From positions 1 through 53,804 of the forward strand of contig JAEUKE010000134.1 of NCBI GenBank assembly GCA_016794345.1: 53,804 nt of DNA, in the 5' to 3' direction. Of the stretch, positions 24,379-32,309 are shown one piece after another. The notes under the pieces were generated by a model, which was not told the DNA's origin, did no database searches, and saw only the letters and a list, made by a program, of their open reading frames with translations. Both the position numbers and the translations under genes were made by a program. The DNA is from Myxococcales bacterium (GTDB lineage: Bacteria; Myxococcota_A; Polyangia; Polyangiales; Polyangiaceae). Every line of letters begins with the position of its first letter. Position 1 is the first letter of the stretch.

Positions 24379-24408
24379 CAGCGACCCGTTATTCAGCGAC
24401 CCGTTATT
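24379..24408. repeat. 15-bp tandem duplication covering the cheY-like stop codon
   Basis: CAGCGACCCGTTATT occurs twice in a row. The minus-strand TAA stop of the response regulator lies in the second copy and an identical GAA-TAA lies 15 bases downstream, in frame. Confidence 0.85.
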
Positions 24409-24781
24409 CGATCTTCAAGAGCTCCTTCACCTTCGCGATGACCTGCGGAGCCTGGATGGGCTTCGTGATGTACGCGTTGGCGCTGAGCTGGAGCGCGCGC
24501 TGGCGATCCTCCTGAGAGCCTTCGGTCGTGATGATGATGATGGGCGTGTCTTTGTGTACCGGATCACTGCGGACCCGCTTCACGAGCTTGAGCCCATCCA
24601 TGATGGGCATGTTGATGTCGGTGATGATGATGTCGAACTTCTGACCGGCGAGCTTGCGCAGGCCGTCCACGCCGTCGTCCGCCTCCGTCACCTTGAGGCC
24701 CTTCACACGCGCGAGCGCGAAGACCAAAAGCTGCCGCATCATGGGCGAGTCTTCGACGATGAGACAGGAGTACTCAGCCAT
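24404..24781 (-). CDS. Single-domain CheY-like response regulator
   Basis: 125 residues, one receiver domain with no output domain. All key positions are present: acidic pair VEDSPMM, phospho-acceptor in IIITDINMP, Thr in IIIITTEG, and the Lys in AYITKPIQ. It should accept phosphate from a histidine kinase and act through protein binding. It follows the coiled-coil GAF protein gene by 5 bases and is probably co-transcribed with it, so the two may work together. No kinase is nearby. Confidence 0.94.
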   Translation of the reverse strand: MAEYSCLIVEDSPMMRQLLVFALARVKGLKVTEADDGVDGLRKLAGQKFDIIITDINMPIMDGLKLVKRVRSDPVHKDTPIIIITTEGSQEDRQRALQLSANAYITKPIQAPQVIAKVKELLKIE

Positions 24782-24786
24782 CGATT

Positions 24787-25659
24787 TCAGTCCTCTTGAT
24801 CAATGAAGGCTTGCACGGTGGGGGCTCGCCGGCCGGCTTGCGAGAACAGGTGAGCGTGGACGATGGCCGCGGCCGCCTGGGTGCTCAATAGCTTCAACAG
24901 CCCGAAGTCCGCGGGCTCGATGTGGGTCTTCTGCGAGAGGGTTCGGAACACGACGATGGCGCCGAGGCGCTGCGAGCTCATCATCAGGGGGATGAGCGCC
25001 GCCGGACGCCGGACCGAGCCCACGGAGGTGTCGCCGTCATCGATGAAGATCTCGTTGCGATGGTAGGCGGCGCCGGCGGGCGTGTCGTCGAAAACCACCG
25101 CCCTCGCCTCCTTCGACGAGATGTTCTCCACGTTGATGGGGACGAGCGTCGCGTCCTCCGCCTCCCAGTACACGGCGAACTGCGCAGCGCCGAGGAACTG
25201 GGCGAGCAGCTCCCTCAGGTTGCGGAACGCTCGGCGTACGGTCGTGCTCGCGTGCAGCTGCACGCTCGCGACATGGAGGGTGCCGAGGTGCGCCAGCTCG
25301 GCCTCGAGCTCGGCGAAGCGGTGCGAGAACTCCTCCCCGCCGCCGCCGCCGCCATGGGTTGTCTGCAGGAGGAGCTGCCGCTTCTCTTCCTCGAGCTGCT
25401 CGATCTTCTTGAGCAGGTCGCGGATGGCCGTGTCGCTCGCGATCTGGGACCGGAGCTTCGCGTTCTCCGCGTCCAGCTCGCGGACCTGCTCCCGGAGCCG
25501 CTCGATGTCGCCGAGCAGCTCCTCGCTGAGCTGCGCGCCCCGGCGGAAGAACTGCTGGATGAAGGTGTCGCGCTCCCTCTTGAGGTCCTCCGGAGGAGGA
25601 TCGCTGCGGACGGCCTTCGACCCGGCGGGACCGGCGTCCCTCGTCGGCGGTTCGCTCAT
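24787..25659 (-). CDS. Coiled-coil GAF-domain protein
   Basis: 290 residues. After a short charged N-terminus, residues about 40-105 form a coiled coil (LLGDIERLREQVRELDAENA and KKIEQLEEEKRQLL). A run of six glycines separates it from a GAF-like domain (about 130-280), with AQFAVYWEAEDATLVPIN and ALIPLMMSSQRLGAIVVFRT. Probably a cytoplasmic sensor or scaffold, possibly binding a ligand in the GAF domain; no catalytic domain is attached. It leads a two-gene unit with the CheY-like protein. A TGTTAGCGT element ends 9 bases before its ATG. Confidence 0.82.
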   Translation of the reverse strand: MSEPPTRDAGPAGSKAVRSDPPPEDLKRERDTFIQQFFRRGAQLSEELLGDIERLREQVRELDAENAKLRSQIASDTAIRDLLKKIEQLEEEKRQLLLQTTHGGGGGGEEFSHRFAELEAELAHLGTLHVASVQLHASTTVRRAFRNLRELLAQFLGAAQFAVYWEAEDATLVPINVENISSKEARAVVFDDTPAGAAYHRNEIFIDDGDTSVGSVRRPAALIPLMMSSQRLGAIVVFRTLSQKTHIEPADFGLLKLLSTQAAAAIVHAHLFSQAGRRAPTVQAFIDQED

Positions 25660-25668
25660 GAGGAGAGG

Positions 25669-25677
25669 ACGCTAACA
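25669..25677 (-). promoter_or_regulatory. Extended -10 element (TGTTAGCGT) of the GAF-cheY unit
   Basis: Minus strand, ending 9 bases before the ATG at 25659. Matches the TGnTAGNNT pattern seen before other genes here. Confidence 0.45.
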
Positions 25678-25705
25678 CGCCCCCTCGCTCCCCTGGAAGC
25701 TTCCC

Positions 25706-26818
25706 TCAGAGACGGCGGCGGATCTTCTTCTTGCCCGCCGAGCGCTCGGCCAAGGCCCGCCATCGTTCCAGCCCCGGACCGAGGATCGCGTCGGCGTGGC
25801 GGAGCTCGGCCACCGACTTGGCGCCGACCAGCAACATGACGCTCGCGATCTCCTGCCGGACACGAGCGAGGAAGGCCTTGGCGCCGGCCGGCCCCCCCTC
25901 CGTCAGCGCCTGAAGCACGGGTCGGGCGATGCCGCCCGCCGTCGCGCCGAGGACGATGGCCTTGGCGATGTCGACGCCGCTCGAGACCCCGCCGGTCGCG
26001 ACGATGGTCCGGAAGCGGGGCTTGACGCTCGAGGCCACGAGGACGCTGGCGGCCGTCGGGACACCCCAGTCACGAAGGACCACGCCGAGGTTCTTCGCGT
26101 CCCCTTCCGCGCGGAGCATCTCCACGGCGACCCACGACGTGCCGCCGGAGCCCGAGACGTCCAGGTGGCGGACGCCCACGCCGGCGATCTTCCGCGCCGC
26201 GGCCGGGCCGATCCCGCACCCGGTCTCCTTCGCGACCACAGGGACGCTCAGCGAATCCACCAGGTCGCCGAGGGTGTCCAAGATGCCGCTAAAATCGCGG
26301 TCGCCGCCCGGCTGGACGATCTCCATCGCGGGGTTCAGGTGCACGCAGAGCGCATCCGCCCCGACACGGCCCACCAGGTCCTCCAGCGCCGCCTTCCCGG
26401 AGGCCCGCGCCTGGACGGCGCCGATGTTGCCGAGAAGGAGCGCGTTTGGCGCGACGGTCCGGACCTCGTAGGTCGGGTCGCGGCCGGCGCTCGCGTCGAG
26501 CATCGCGCGCTGGCTGCCGAGGCCGAAGCCGTAGCCCTCTTCGTCGGCGATCCGGGCGAGCTGCTGGTTGATCTCCTTCGCGCGCTCGGTCCCGCCCGTC
26601 ATCGCGGCGATCACGATGGGCGCGGTGAGCTTCTTGCCGAACATCTCCACCGTCGTGTCGATGGCGTCCACCGAGAGCTCGGGGACCGCGTCGTGGACGA
26701 GCTCGACGTCGTCGAAGAGCGTGGTCTTCGAGCGGAAGCCGACGTCGCCGGTGGCGCAGAGATCGATGTGGTCCTGCTTGCGGCGACCGATGTCCAACGA
26801 ACCGTTCTCGCTGCTCAT
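25706..26818 (-). CDS. fni: Type 2 isopentenyl-diphosphate delta-isomerase
   Basis: About 370 residues from ATG 26818. FMN-dependent enzyme that interconverts isopentenyl and dimethylallyl diphosphate. Family hallmarks: RRKQDHIDLC at the start, the IAAMTGGTERAKEINQ stretch, GLGSQRAMLD, CVHLNPAMEIVQPGGDRDF, KETGCGIGP, and LDVSGSGGTSWVAVE with the Gly-rich FMN phosphate site. Type 2 enzymes usually accompany a mevalonate pathway, as in myxobacteria. The C-terminus carries a basic tail (KKKIRRRL). Divergent from the 324-residue unknown gene; the 52-base gap has -10-like boxes for both. Confidence 0.95.
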   Translation of the reverse strand: MSSENGSLDIGRRKQDHIDLCATGDVGFRSKTTLFDDVELVHDAVPELSVDAIDTTVEMFGKKLTAPIVIAAMTGGTERAKEINQQLARIADEEGYGFGLGSQRAMLDASAGRDPTYEVRTVAPNALLLGNIGAVQARASGKAALEDLVGRVGADALCVHLNPAMEIVQPGGDRDFSGILDTLGDLVDSLSVPVVAKETGCGIGPAAARKIAGVGVRHLDVSGSGGTSWVAVEMLRAEGDAKNLGVVLRDWGVPTAASVLVASSVKPRFRTIVATGGVSSGVDIAKAIVLGATAGGIARPVLQALTEGGPAGAKAFLARVRQEIASVMLLVGAKSVAELRHADAILGPGLERWRALAERSAGKKKIRRRL

Positions 26819-26825
26819 GGGGCGC

Positions 26826-26831
26826 TCTCTA
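26826..26831 (-). promoter_or_regulatory. -10-like element (TAGAGA) of fni
   Basis: Minus strand, ending 7 bases before the ATG at 26818. It departs from TAGNNT at the last base, so weaker than the others. Confidence 0.3.
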
Positions 26832-26855
26832 GGCATGAGAACGCCCGACGTCCAT

Positions 26856-26863
26856 GGTAGCTT
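26856..26863 (+). promoter_or_regulatory. Extended -10 element (TGGTAGCTT)
   Basis: Ends 7 bases before the ATG at 26871. The identical nonamer precedes the flavin amine oxidase gene at 50518-50525. Confidence 0.5.
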
Positions 26864-26870
26864 TGAGGGG

Positions 26871-27845
26871 ATGTCACAACCTTGGACGGAGGAGCAGGCG
26901 CGCTGGCTGGTCAAGGCGGCCGCCAGCTTGGCGAAGGCTGGCGCGGAGCCGGTGGGGCCCTTCGTCCTGCCGGACGGTCGCTTCTTCCCGGACAAGTTCG
27001 ACCGGTCGCCGGCATCCATCGGCAAGCTCTTCACCCGGATGAAAGCGCACGTCGGGCTGGCCGACCTGGAGACGGAGGTCGTCCTGGTGGACGAGGAGGC
27101 CGGCGCGGTCGTGTCGTCCTGCTCGGGCGGCTCCTGCGGCGGCGGCGGCGTGAAGGTCCTCTCCGGTCAGCGCGTCACCCCCACCGGCGACGGCTACACC
27201 ATCGCCATCGCGACCGCGGAGGTCGGCAACCCCGTCGTGCTGACGACGGTGATGGCTCGCAGCGTCGGTGCGATCTTCCTCGACGCGTCGGGCGCCGTCG
27301 CCAGGTTCCGCAAGGACGAGCTCGGGCCGGCCGGGGATCTCGCCGCCTCGCTGTTGGGTCTCGGCGCGCTCATCGCAAACGGGGCGGGCATCGAGGTGAA
27401 GGGGTGCGGCGGCGTGAAGATCCACTCGGCGACCGCGCTCTCGGCACCGCAGGCGACGCTGGCGCTGGCCCTCGCGGTCGAGCGGGAGATCACGCGGGGT
27501 CGCGCGGAGCCCCAGGGGCTCGAGGCCGGGCTGGATGCGGTGGCCCGCGCGATGTTCGCCGCGGCGCAGGCCTTCGTCCGCCAGAACCGCGACATCGTCC
27601 GGCGGCTCGACGACTCGCCCGACGCGCTCGAAGAGGGCAACTTCAAGCTCCGCTCGGGGCTCGGTGTCGGGCAGCGCATCCTCACCACGCTCGGCATCAA
27701 GAAGGCCGCCGAAGATCCCATCGAACGCCTCGAGCGCGAGCTCGCCGCCCAGAAGCCTTCGAGCAAGCGCCTCGCCCCGGAGAAACGCGCGCAGCTGAAA
27801 GAGCTCGAAGCCCTCTACGACGAAGTGGTATCGGAGCGCTCCTGA
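26871..27845 (+). CDS. Conserved hypothetical protein upstream of argH
   Basis: About 324 residues. No signal peptide. Two parts are visible: residues 1-180, mainly beta, containing the Cys/Gly motif SSCSGGSCGGGG near residue 85 and ending in a small hydrophobic stretch (LLGLGALIANGAGIEVKGCG); and a helical C-terminal half with a charged tail (EDPIERLERELAAQ). The two close cysteines suggest metal or redox function, but I recognise no family. Its stop is 2 bases before the argH start, so the two are almost certainly co-transcribed; whether the function concerns arginine synthesis is unknown. Confidence 0.72.
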   Translation: MSQPWTEEQARWLVKAAASLAKAGAEPVGPFVLPDGRFFPDKFDRSPASIGKLFTRMKAHVGLADLETEVVLVDEEAGAVVSSCSGGSCGGGGVKVLSGQRVTPTGDGYTIAIATAEVGNPVVLTTVMARSVGAIFLDASGAVARFRKDELGPAGDLAASLLGLGALIANGAGIEVKGCGGVKIHSATALSAPQATLALALAVEREITRGRAEPQGLEAGLDAVARAMFAAAQAFVRQNRDIVRRLDDSPDALEEGNFKLRSGLGVGQRILTTLGIKKAAEDPIERLERELAAQKPSSKRLAPEKRAQLKELEALYDEVVSERS

Positions 27846-27847
27846 CC

Positions 27848-29176
27848 GTGGCCAATCGACTCTGGGACAAAGGTGGCGCCGCCGACGCGGCGATGTTGCG
27901 GTTCACGGCTCGCGACGACTACGTCTTGGACGAGAACCTGCTCGTCTACGACGTCGCGGCCTCGGCGGCCCACGCCCGCGGCCTCGCGCGCATCGGGGCG
28001 CTGGAGGCCGGCGAGGCCGACGCGATCGTCGCCGCCCTCGCGACGCTGCGGGCCGAGATCGAGGCCGGCCACTTCGGGCTCTCGAGCGACCACGAGGACG
28101 GCCACACCGCCATCGAGCTCTGGCTGACGGATCGCCTCGGGGATCTCGGCAAGAAGGTGCACCTCGGTAGGAGCCGCAACGATCAGGTGCTGGTGGCGAT
28201 GCGACTCTACGAGCGGGCCGAGCTCGCCGACCTCGCGGAGCTCGCCGCGGCCGCCGCCAAGAGCTGCCTCGATCTCGCGACGCGCGAAGCCTCCACCGTG
28301 ATGCCCGGGTACACACACCTACAGCGCGCGGTCCCGCAGACCGTCGGGCACTGGGCGGCCGGCTTCGCGGAGGGCTTCATCGAGAGCGGCCGGATCCTCC
28401 TCGGCGCGCGCGACGCCTGCGATGCGTCGCCGCTGGGCGCGGCGGCCGGGTACGGCGTGAACCTCCCGCTCGACCGCGAGGGCGTGGCCCACGAGCTCGG
28501 CTTCGGCCGCGTCGCCCTGAACCCGCTCTGGTCTCAGACCTCCCGTGGCATGACCGAGGTCGTGGCGCTCTCCGCGGTCTGGCACGCTGTCGCCCTCGCG
28601 CGCCGCCTCGCGTGGGACCTCTCGCTCTTCACCACGGCGGAGTTCGGCTTCGTCCGCCTCCCGGTGGAGCTGACGACCGGCTCGTCGATCATGCCCAACA
28701 AACGCAACCCCGACATCGTCGAGCTGACACGTGCGTCATGTTCGGTCGTCGAGGGCGCCCTGGTGGAGCTGATGAGCCTGTCGTCGCTGCCTTCCGGTTA
28801 CCACCGCGATCTCCAGCTGACCAAGGGCCCCACCATGCGCGCCTTCGCGGAGGCCCGCGGCATCCTCTCGGCCGCGATCCAGGTCGTCGGCGGGCTGGAG
28901 CTCGTTCGTGACCGCATGAAGGACGCGGTGACCGAAGACACGCTGGCCACCGATCGCGCGGTCGAGCTCGCGCGGTCGGGCCTGCCCTTCCGCGAGGCCT
29001 ACCGCAAGGTCGCGGCGGAGGTCGGCTCGTCGGAGCAGCCGGCCGGCGAGCGGGCCGAGGCGAGCGTGCGCGCGCGCACGTCTCTCGGCGCCGCCGGCAA
29101 CCTCGGGCTCGACCGCCTCTCGGCCTCCCTCGAGAGGCTGCGCGAAGAGATCTCACGAAGCGCGACATCGGCGTAG
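27848..29176 (+). CDS. argH: Argininosuccinate lyase
   Basis: About 442 residues from a GTG 2 bases after the previous stop. Cleaves argininosuccinate to arginine and fumarate, the last step of arginine synthesis. The superfamily signature GSSIMPNKRNPDIVEL is intact, together with HLGRSRNDQV and VMPGYTHLQRAVPQTVGHW. The N-terminus RLWDKGGAADAAMLRFTARDDY aligns with the family start. No other arginine gene is in the window. Confidence 0.95.
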   Translation: MANRLWDKGGAADAAMLRFTARDDYVLDENLLVYDVAASAAHARGLARIGALEAGEADAIVAALATLRAEIEAGHFGLSSDHEDGHTAIELWLTDRLGDLGKKVHLGRSRNDQVLVAMRLYERAELADLAELAAAAAKSCLDLATREASTVMPGYTHLQRAVPQTVGHWAAGFAEGFIESGRILLGARDACDASPLGAAAGYGVNLPLDREGVAHELGFGRVALNPLWSQTSRGMTEVVALSAVWHAVALARRLAWDLSLFTTAEFGFVRLPVELTTGSSIMPNKRNPDIVELTRASCSVVEGALVELMSLSSLPSGYHRDLQLTKGPTMRAFAEARGILSAAIQVVGGLELVRDRMKDAVTEDTLATDRAVELARSGLPFREAYRKVAAEVGSSEQPAGERAEASVRARTSLGAAGNLGLDRLSASLERLREEISRSATSA

Positions 29177-29179
29177 ACT
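29174..29179 (+). promoter_or_regulatory. -10-like element (TAGACT)
   Basis: Overlaps the argH stop codon and ends 11 bases before the ATG at 29191 of the 70-residue protein. Confidence 0.35.
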
Positions 29180-29190
29180 CCTCTCGACGC

Positions 29191-29403
29191 ATGGCGGAGG
29201 AGCGGGTGACGATCGTCAACGGCTGGCGCGGGGGTGATCGCGCCATCGTCCCGATCGTGCGCGTCGATCCCGACTACGTCTGGGTCGACGTGCTCGGCGA
29301 GGTCAGGCGGTTCAGTCGTTCGACCGGGTTCGAGCACCCACCGGGAGGTACGTGGAGCACGTGGCGCCTCTCGGGGAAGGATTACCGCCGGCTGCAAGTC
29401 TGA
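29191..29403 (+). CDS. Small hypothetical protein (70 residues)
   Basis: Starts with MAEERVTIVNGWRGGDRAIV and is Trp/Arg-rich, ending WSTWRLSGKDYRRLQV. It looks like a compact beta protein. No family recognised. It lies 14 bases after argH and 37 bases before the first PilT-like gene. Codon use and in-frame position after a -10-like TAGACT support expression. Could belong to either neighbour's function. Confidence 0.55.
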   Translation: MAEERVTIVNGWRGGDRAIVPIVRVDPDYVWVDVLGEVRRFSRSTGFEHPPGGTWSTWRLSGKDYRRLQV

Positions 29404-29440
29404 ACATGATAATCGATCGGATCATGGAGGCCCCTGCCCG

Positions 29441-31225
29441 ATGCTCAACCTGAAGCCGATCTTCGTCGAGCTCGCTCCGGGGTCGACGAAGCGCATCGAG
29501 CTCGTCAGCGGGCGCCGGCCGCGGCTGGTGAGCGGCTCGGACGTCAAGCAGCTCGCGGACGAGATGCTCCATGACGAGGTGGTGCTCGACATCTGTCGCG
29601 CCCACGGGGGCCCGCGAGAGCTCGATGATCTCGGCGACAAGCCAGTCCGGTGGGTCATCGCCGGCCCCAAAGGGCCGATCTCGGTCACCGTCTCGATGAA
29701 GGGCCGCGAGGTCTCCGCGGTGTTCGTGGCCGCCACGGAGCCGCGGCGCTCCACGCGCCCGCCCCGTCGGGCGAGCGCGGAGCGCGAGCCTGTCCGCCCC
29801 GAGCAGCGGCGCTCGATCACGGTGTCCGATCGCAGGAGAGTCACCCAGAAGCCGCCCGCGCACGGCGCCCCGCCCGCTGGCCGCGCGACGAACCGTGCCC
29901 CGACGCCGGCCCCCGCGCGCCGCCGATCCATCCCCGCCACCGTCGCCAAGGAGCCGGCCACCGTCGCGAAGGAGCCGGCCGCAGTCGCCAAGGAGCCGGC
30001 CGCAGTCGCCAAGGAGCCGGCACGTGAGCCCCGCGCTCGCGCGCAAGCAAGTGTGGATCCCGTCCTGCGCGATCTCTGCGAGCTCGCGGACAGGCAACGC
30101 GCGACCGACATTCACCTCACCCCGGGCCGGCCTGCCGGCTTCCGCATCGGCGGCGCCCTGCGCGAAGGCAAGACCATCCTCCGGCAAGCGGACATCGAGC
30201 GCATCTTGCACTCCGTCATGCCCGCGAGAAACGCCGCCGAGCTCGCGCGGAGCGGCGGAACGTGTTTCGCCGTCAGCGTGAGCTCCTCCGTTCGCCTGCG
30301 CGTGAACGCGACACAGACCCACGTGGGGACGAAGCTCGCCCTGCGGATGGTGCGCAGCCAACCGCCGTCGCTCGACTCCCTCGGGCTCCCCAAGGAGGTC
30401 GAGAGCGCCACAACCCAGCCGCAGGGGCTCGTCCTCGTCGCCGGCCCCGCGGGCGCCGGCAAGACGACGACGCTCGCCGCGCTCGTGGACCACGTGAACG
30501 GGTCGCGCCCGGTCCACGTCGTCCTCGTCGAGGACCCTGTCGAGATCCTGATCGAGTCGCGCGTGGCGGTCGTGAGCCAGCGTGAGGTCGGCAGCCACAC
30601 GACCAGCTTCCACCGCGCGCTCGAGGGCGCGCTCCGCCAGGATCCGGACGTCGTCGCCGTCGGGGACCTGCGTGACGTCGAGACCGTCCGCATGGCGCTC
30701 TCCGCGAGCGAGACCGGCCACCTGGTCATCGCCACGATGAACGCGCCGAACGCGCGGCGCGCGATCGAGCGCATCATCGACGTCTTCCCGGTCGCCGAGC
30801 AGCCCCAGGTCCGAGCGACGCTCGCTGGTGGCCTCCGGCTCGTCGTCGGGCAGCGGCTCCTCCCCTGCGCGGACGGGGTCGACCGGGTGGCGGCGGTGGA
30901 GGTACTCCCCGGCTCGGTGGCGCTGTGGAACCTCATCCGGGACGACAAGACGTTCCAGCTCCCGAGCCTGATGCAGCGAGGCAAGGCGCTCGGCATCATC
31001 CGCCTGGAGGACTCGATCAAGGCGCTCCGTGACAAAGGTGTCATCTCACAGGCGACCGCGGAGGAGGCGCTCGAAGACATCGACGGCGCCTCCGAGCTCG
31101 CCCGCGTCGAGGTCGCCGCGCCCGAGCAACCCGGTCCGCCCCAGGAGGCCGGCGCGGAGGGCTCCTCGATCGGCACCCTGTGGTCCCGAGCCGGCGCGCT
31201 GTGGTCGCGCAAAGGAGGGTCCTGA
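29441..31225 (+). CDS. PilT-like ATPase with extended N-terminus and degenerate active site
   Basis: About 594 residues; the ATG at 29441 follows GGAGG. Residues 1-95 form an unknown domain (LKPIFVELAPGSTKRIELVS), then a basic Pro-rich linker with four 7-residue repeats (TVAKEPA/AVAKEPA), then a PilT/PulE ATPase. Walker A is GPAGAGKTTT near residue 335. The Walker B stretch reads DPDVVAVGDLRD, with Asp where PilT has the catalytic Glu. The HIS-box region reads IATMNAPNARRAIERIIDVF, lacking the usual His (LHTNSA). ATP binding looks retained but hydrolysis may be impaired. The downstream gene encodes an intact-looking PilT, so a mixed or regulatory role is possible. Confidence 0.88.
   Translation: MLNLKPIFVELAPGSTKRIELVSGRRPRLVSGSDVKQLADEMLHDEVVLDICRAHGGPRELDDLGDKPVRWVIAGPKGPISVTVSMKGREVSAVFVAATEPRRSTRPPRRASAEREPVRPEQRRSITVSDRRRVTQKPPAHGAPPAGRATNRAPTPAPARRRSIPATVAKEPATVAKEPAAVAKEPAAVAKEPAREPRARAQASVDPVLRDLCELADRQRATDIHLTPGRPAGFRIGGALREGKTILRQADIERILHSVMPARNAAELARSGGTCFAVSVSSSVRLRVNATQTHVGTKLALRMVRSQPPSLDSLGLPKEVESATTQPQGLVLVAGPAGAGKTTTLAALVDHVNGSRPVHVVLVEDPVEILIESRVAVVSQREVGSHTTSFHRALEGALRQDPDVVAVGDLRDVETVRMALSASETGHLVIATMNAPNARRAIERIIDVFPVAEQPQVRATLAGGLRLVVGQRLLPCADGVDRVAAVEVLPGSVALWNLIRDDKTFQLPSLMQRGKALGIIRLEDSIKALRDKGVISQATAEEALEDIDGASELARVEVAAPEQPGPPQEAGAEGSSIGTLWSRAGALWSRKGGS
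29939..30022 (+). repeat. Four tandem 21-bp units inside the PilT-like gene linker
   Basis: Units start at 29939, 29960, 29981 and 30002 and encode TVAKEPA twice and AVAKEPA twice. Units 3 and 4 are nearly identical, so length variation is likely. Confidence 0.9.
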
Positions 31226-31226
31226 C

Positions 31227-32288
31227 ATGCGGATCGACCCGCTGTTCGACGCCATGCTCGCGCGCAAGGCGAGCGACCTGCACGTCGCCGTCGGCAAGCC
31301 CCCGATGATCCGGGTGCGCGGCTCGCTCGTCCCGGCGCGCAGCGCCGAGGCGACCAAGGAGGAGGTGGAGGGGTGGCTCCTCGAGCTGCTGGACACCGAG
31401 GCGCGCGAGCGCTTCAAGCGCGAGCTCGATCTCGACTTCGCCTGGGCCCACGGCGAAAAAGCCCGGTTCCGCGCGAGCTACTTCCACAAGACGACCGGAC
31501 CGGGCGCGGTCTTCCGGCAGATCCCGCCCACGGTCGCCACGCTCGACGAGCTGAAGGCGCCCGACGTGCTCCGCGACATCGCCGACCGCCGCGCCGGCCT
31601 CGTGCTCGTGACCGGACCGACCGGCTCCGGCAAGAGCACCACTCTCGCCGCGATGATCCGGCACATCAACGAGTCCAGGCGCGCGCACATCCTCACGATC
31701 GAGGATCCGATCGAGTTCGTACACGAGCCGATTGCCTGCCGGATCACGCAGCGCGAGGTGGGCAAACACGCCCCCGACTTCGCGACCGCGATGCGGAGCG
31801 CGGGCCGAGAGGACGCAGACGTCATCCTCGTGGGCGAGCTTCGCGGAGCCGAGACGATGTCGCTCGCGCTGCGCCTCGCGAGCTTCGGCGTCCTCGTCTT
31901 CGGGACGCTCCACACGAACAGCGCGCACACGACGATCGACCGCTTCGTCAACGCGTTCGGCGCGGACGAGCAGCCCATGATCAGGAGCCTCCTCGCGGAC
32001 AGCCTGACCGCCGTGATCGCGCAGGAGCTCCTGCCCACCGCCGACGAGCGCGGTAGGTGCGCGGCGCACGAGGTCCTCGTGGGCTCGAGCGCGCTCGGCA
32101 CGTTGATCCGCGACGGCAAGACCCACCAGATACCGAACCTGATGCAGGCCGGCCGCGCGCAGGGCATGCAGACGATGGACGCGGCGCTCGTGAAGCTCAC
32201 GTCGCGAGGGACGATCTCGGCGGAGACGGCGCTCGCCCGCGCGCGCGATCGCGAGTGGGTCGCGCGCACGCTGAAGGCGGGGAGCTGA
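31227..32288 (+). CDS. pilT: PilT family twitching-motility ATPase
   Basis: About 353 residues; ATG 31227 follows AAAGGAGG and sits 1 base after the previous stop. The N-terminal PAS-like domain begins RIDPLFDAMLARKASDLHVA. The ATPase core has Walker A GPTGSGKSTT near residue 130, Asp box TIEDPIEFVH, Walker B DADVILVGELRG with the catalytic Glu, and HIS box GTLHTNSAHTTIDRF. The C-terminal AIRNLIRE motif of retraction ATPases is altered to SALGTLIRDGKTHQIPN, and MRDLET is LRGAET. Predicted hexameric ATPase acting on a type IV pilus or related machine. Exact role (PilT, PilU or another) is not decided, so the symbol marks family only. Confidence 0.9.
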   Translation: MRIDPLFDAMLARKASDLHVAVGKPPMIRVRGSLVPARSAEATKEEVEGWLLELLDTEARERFKRELDLDFAWAHGEKARFRASYFHKTTGPGAVFRQIPPTVATLDELKAPDVLRDIADRRAGLVLVTGPTGSGKSTTLAAMIRHINESRRAHILTIEDPIEFVHEPIACRITQREVGKHAPDFATAMRSAGREDADVILVGELRGAETMSLALRLASFGVLVFGTLHTNSAHTTIDRFVNAFGADEQPMIRSLLADSLTAVIAQELLPTADERGRCAAHEVLVGSSALGTLIRDGKTHQIPNLMQAGRAQGMQTMDAALVKLTSRGTISAETALARARDREWVARTLKAGS

Positions 32289-32309
32289 TCCGCGACCGCG
32301 CGTTCGGGA

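Noticed and set aside
24284..24403. Possible small RNA between convergent genes.
   Set aside because: Only a short GC hairpin without U-tract or promoter; better read as a terminator region.
29939..30022. Possible CRISPR-like array.
   Set aside because: The units are contiguous with no spacers and encode a protein linker.
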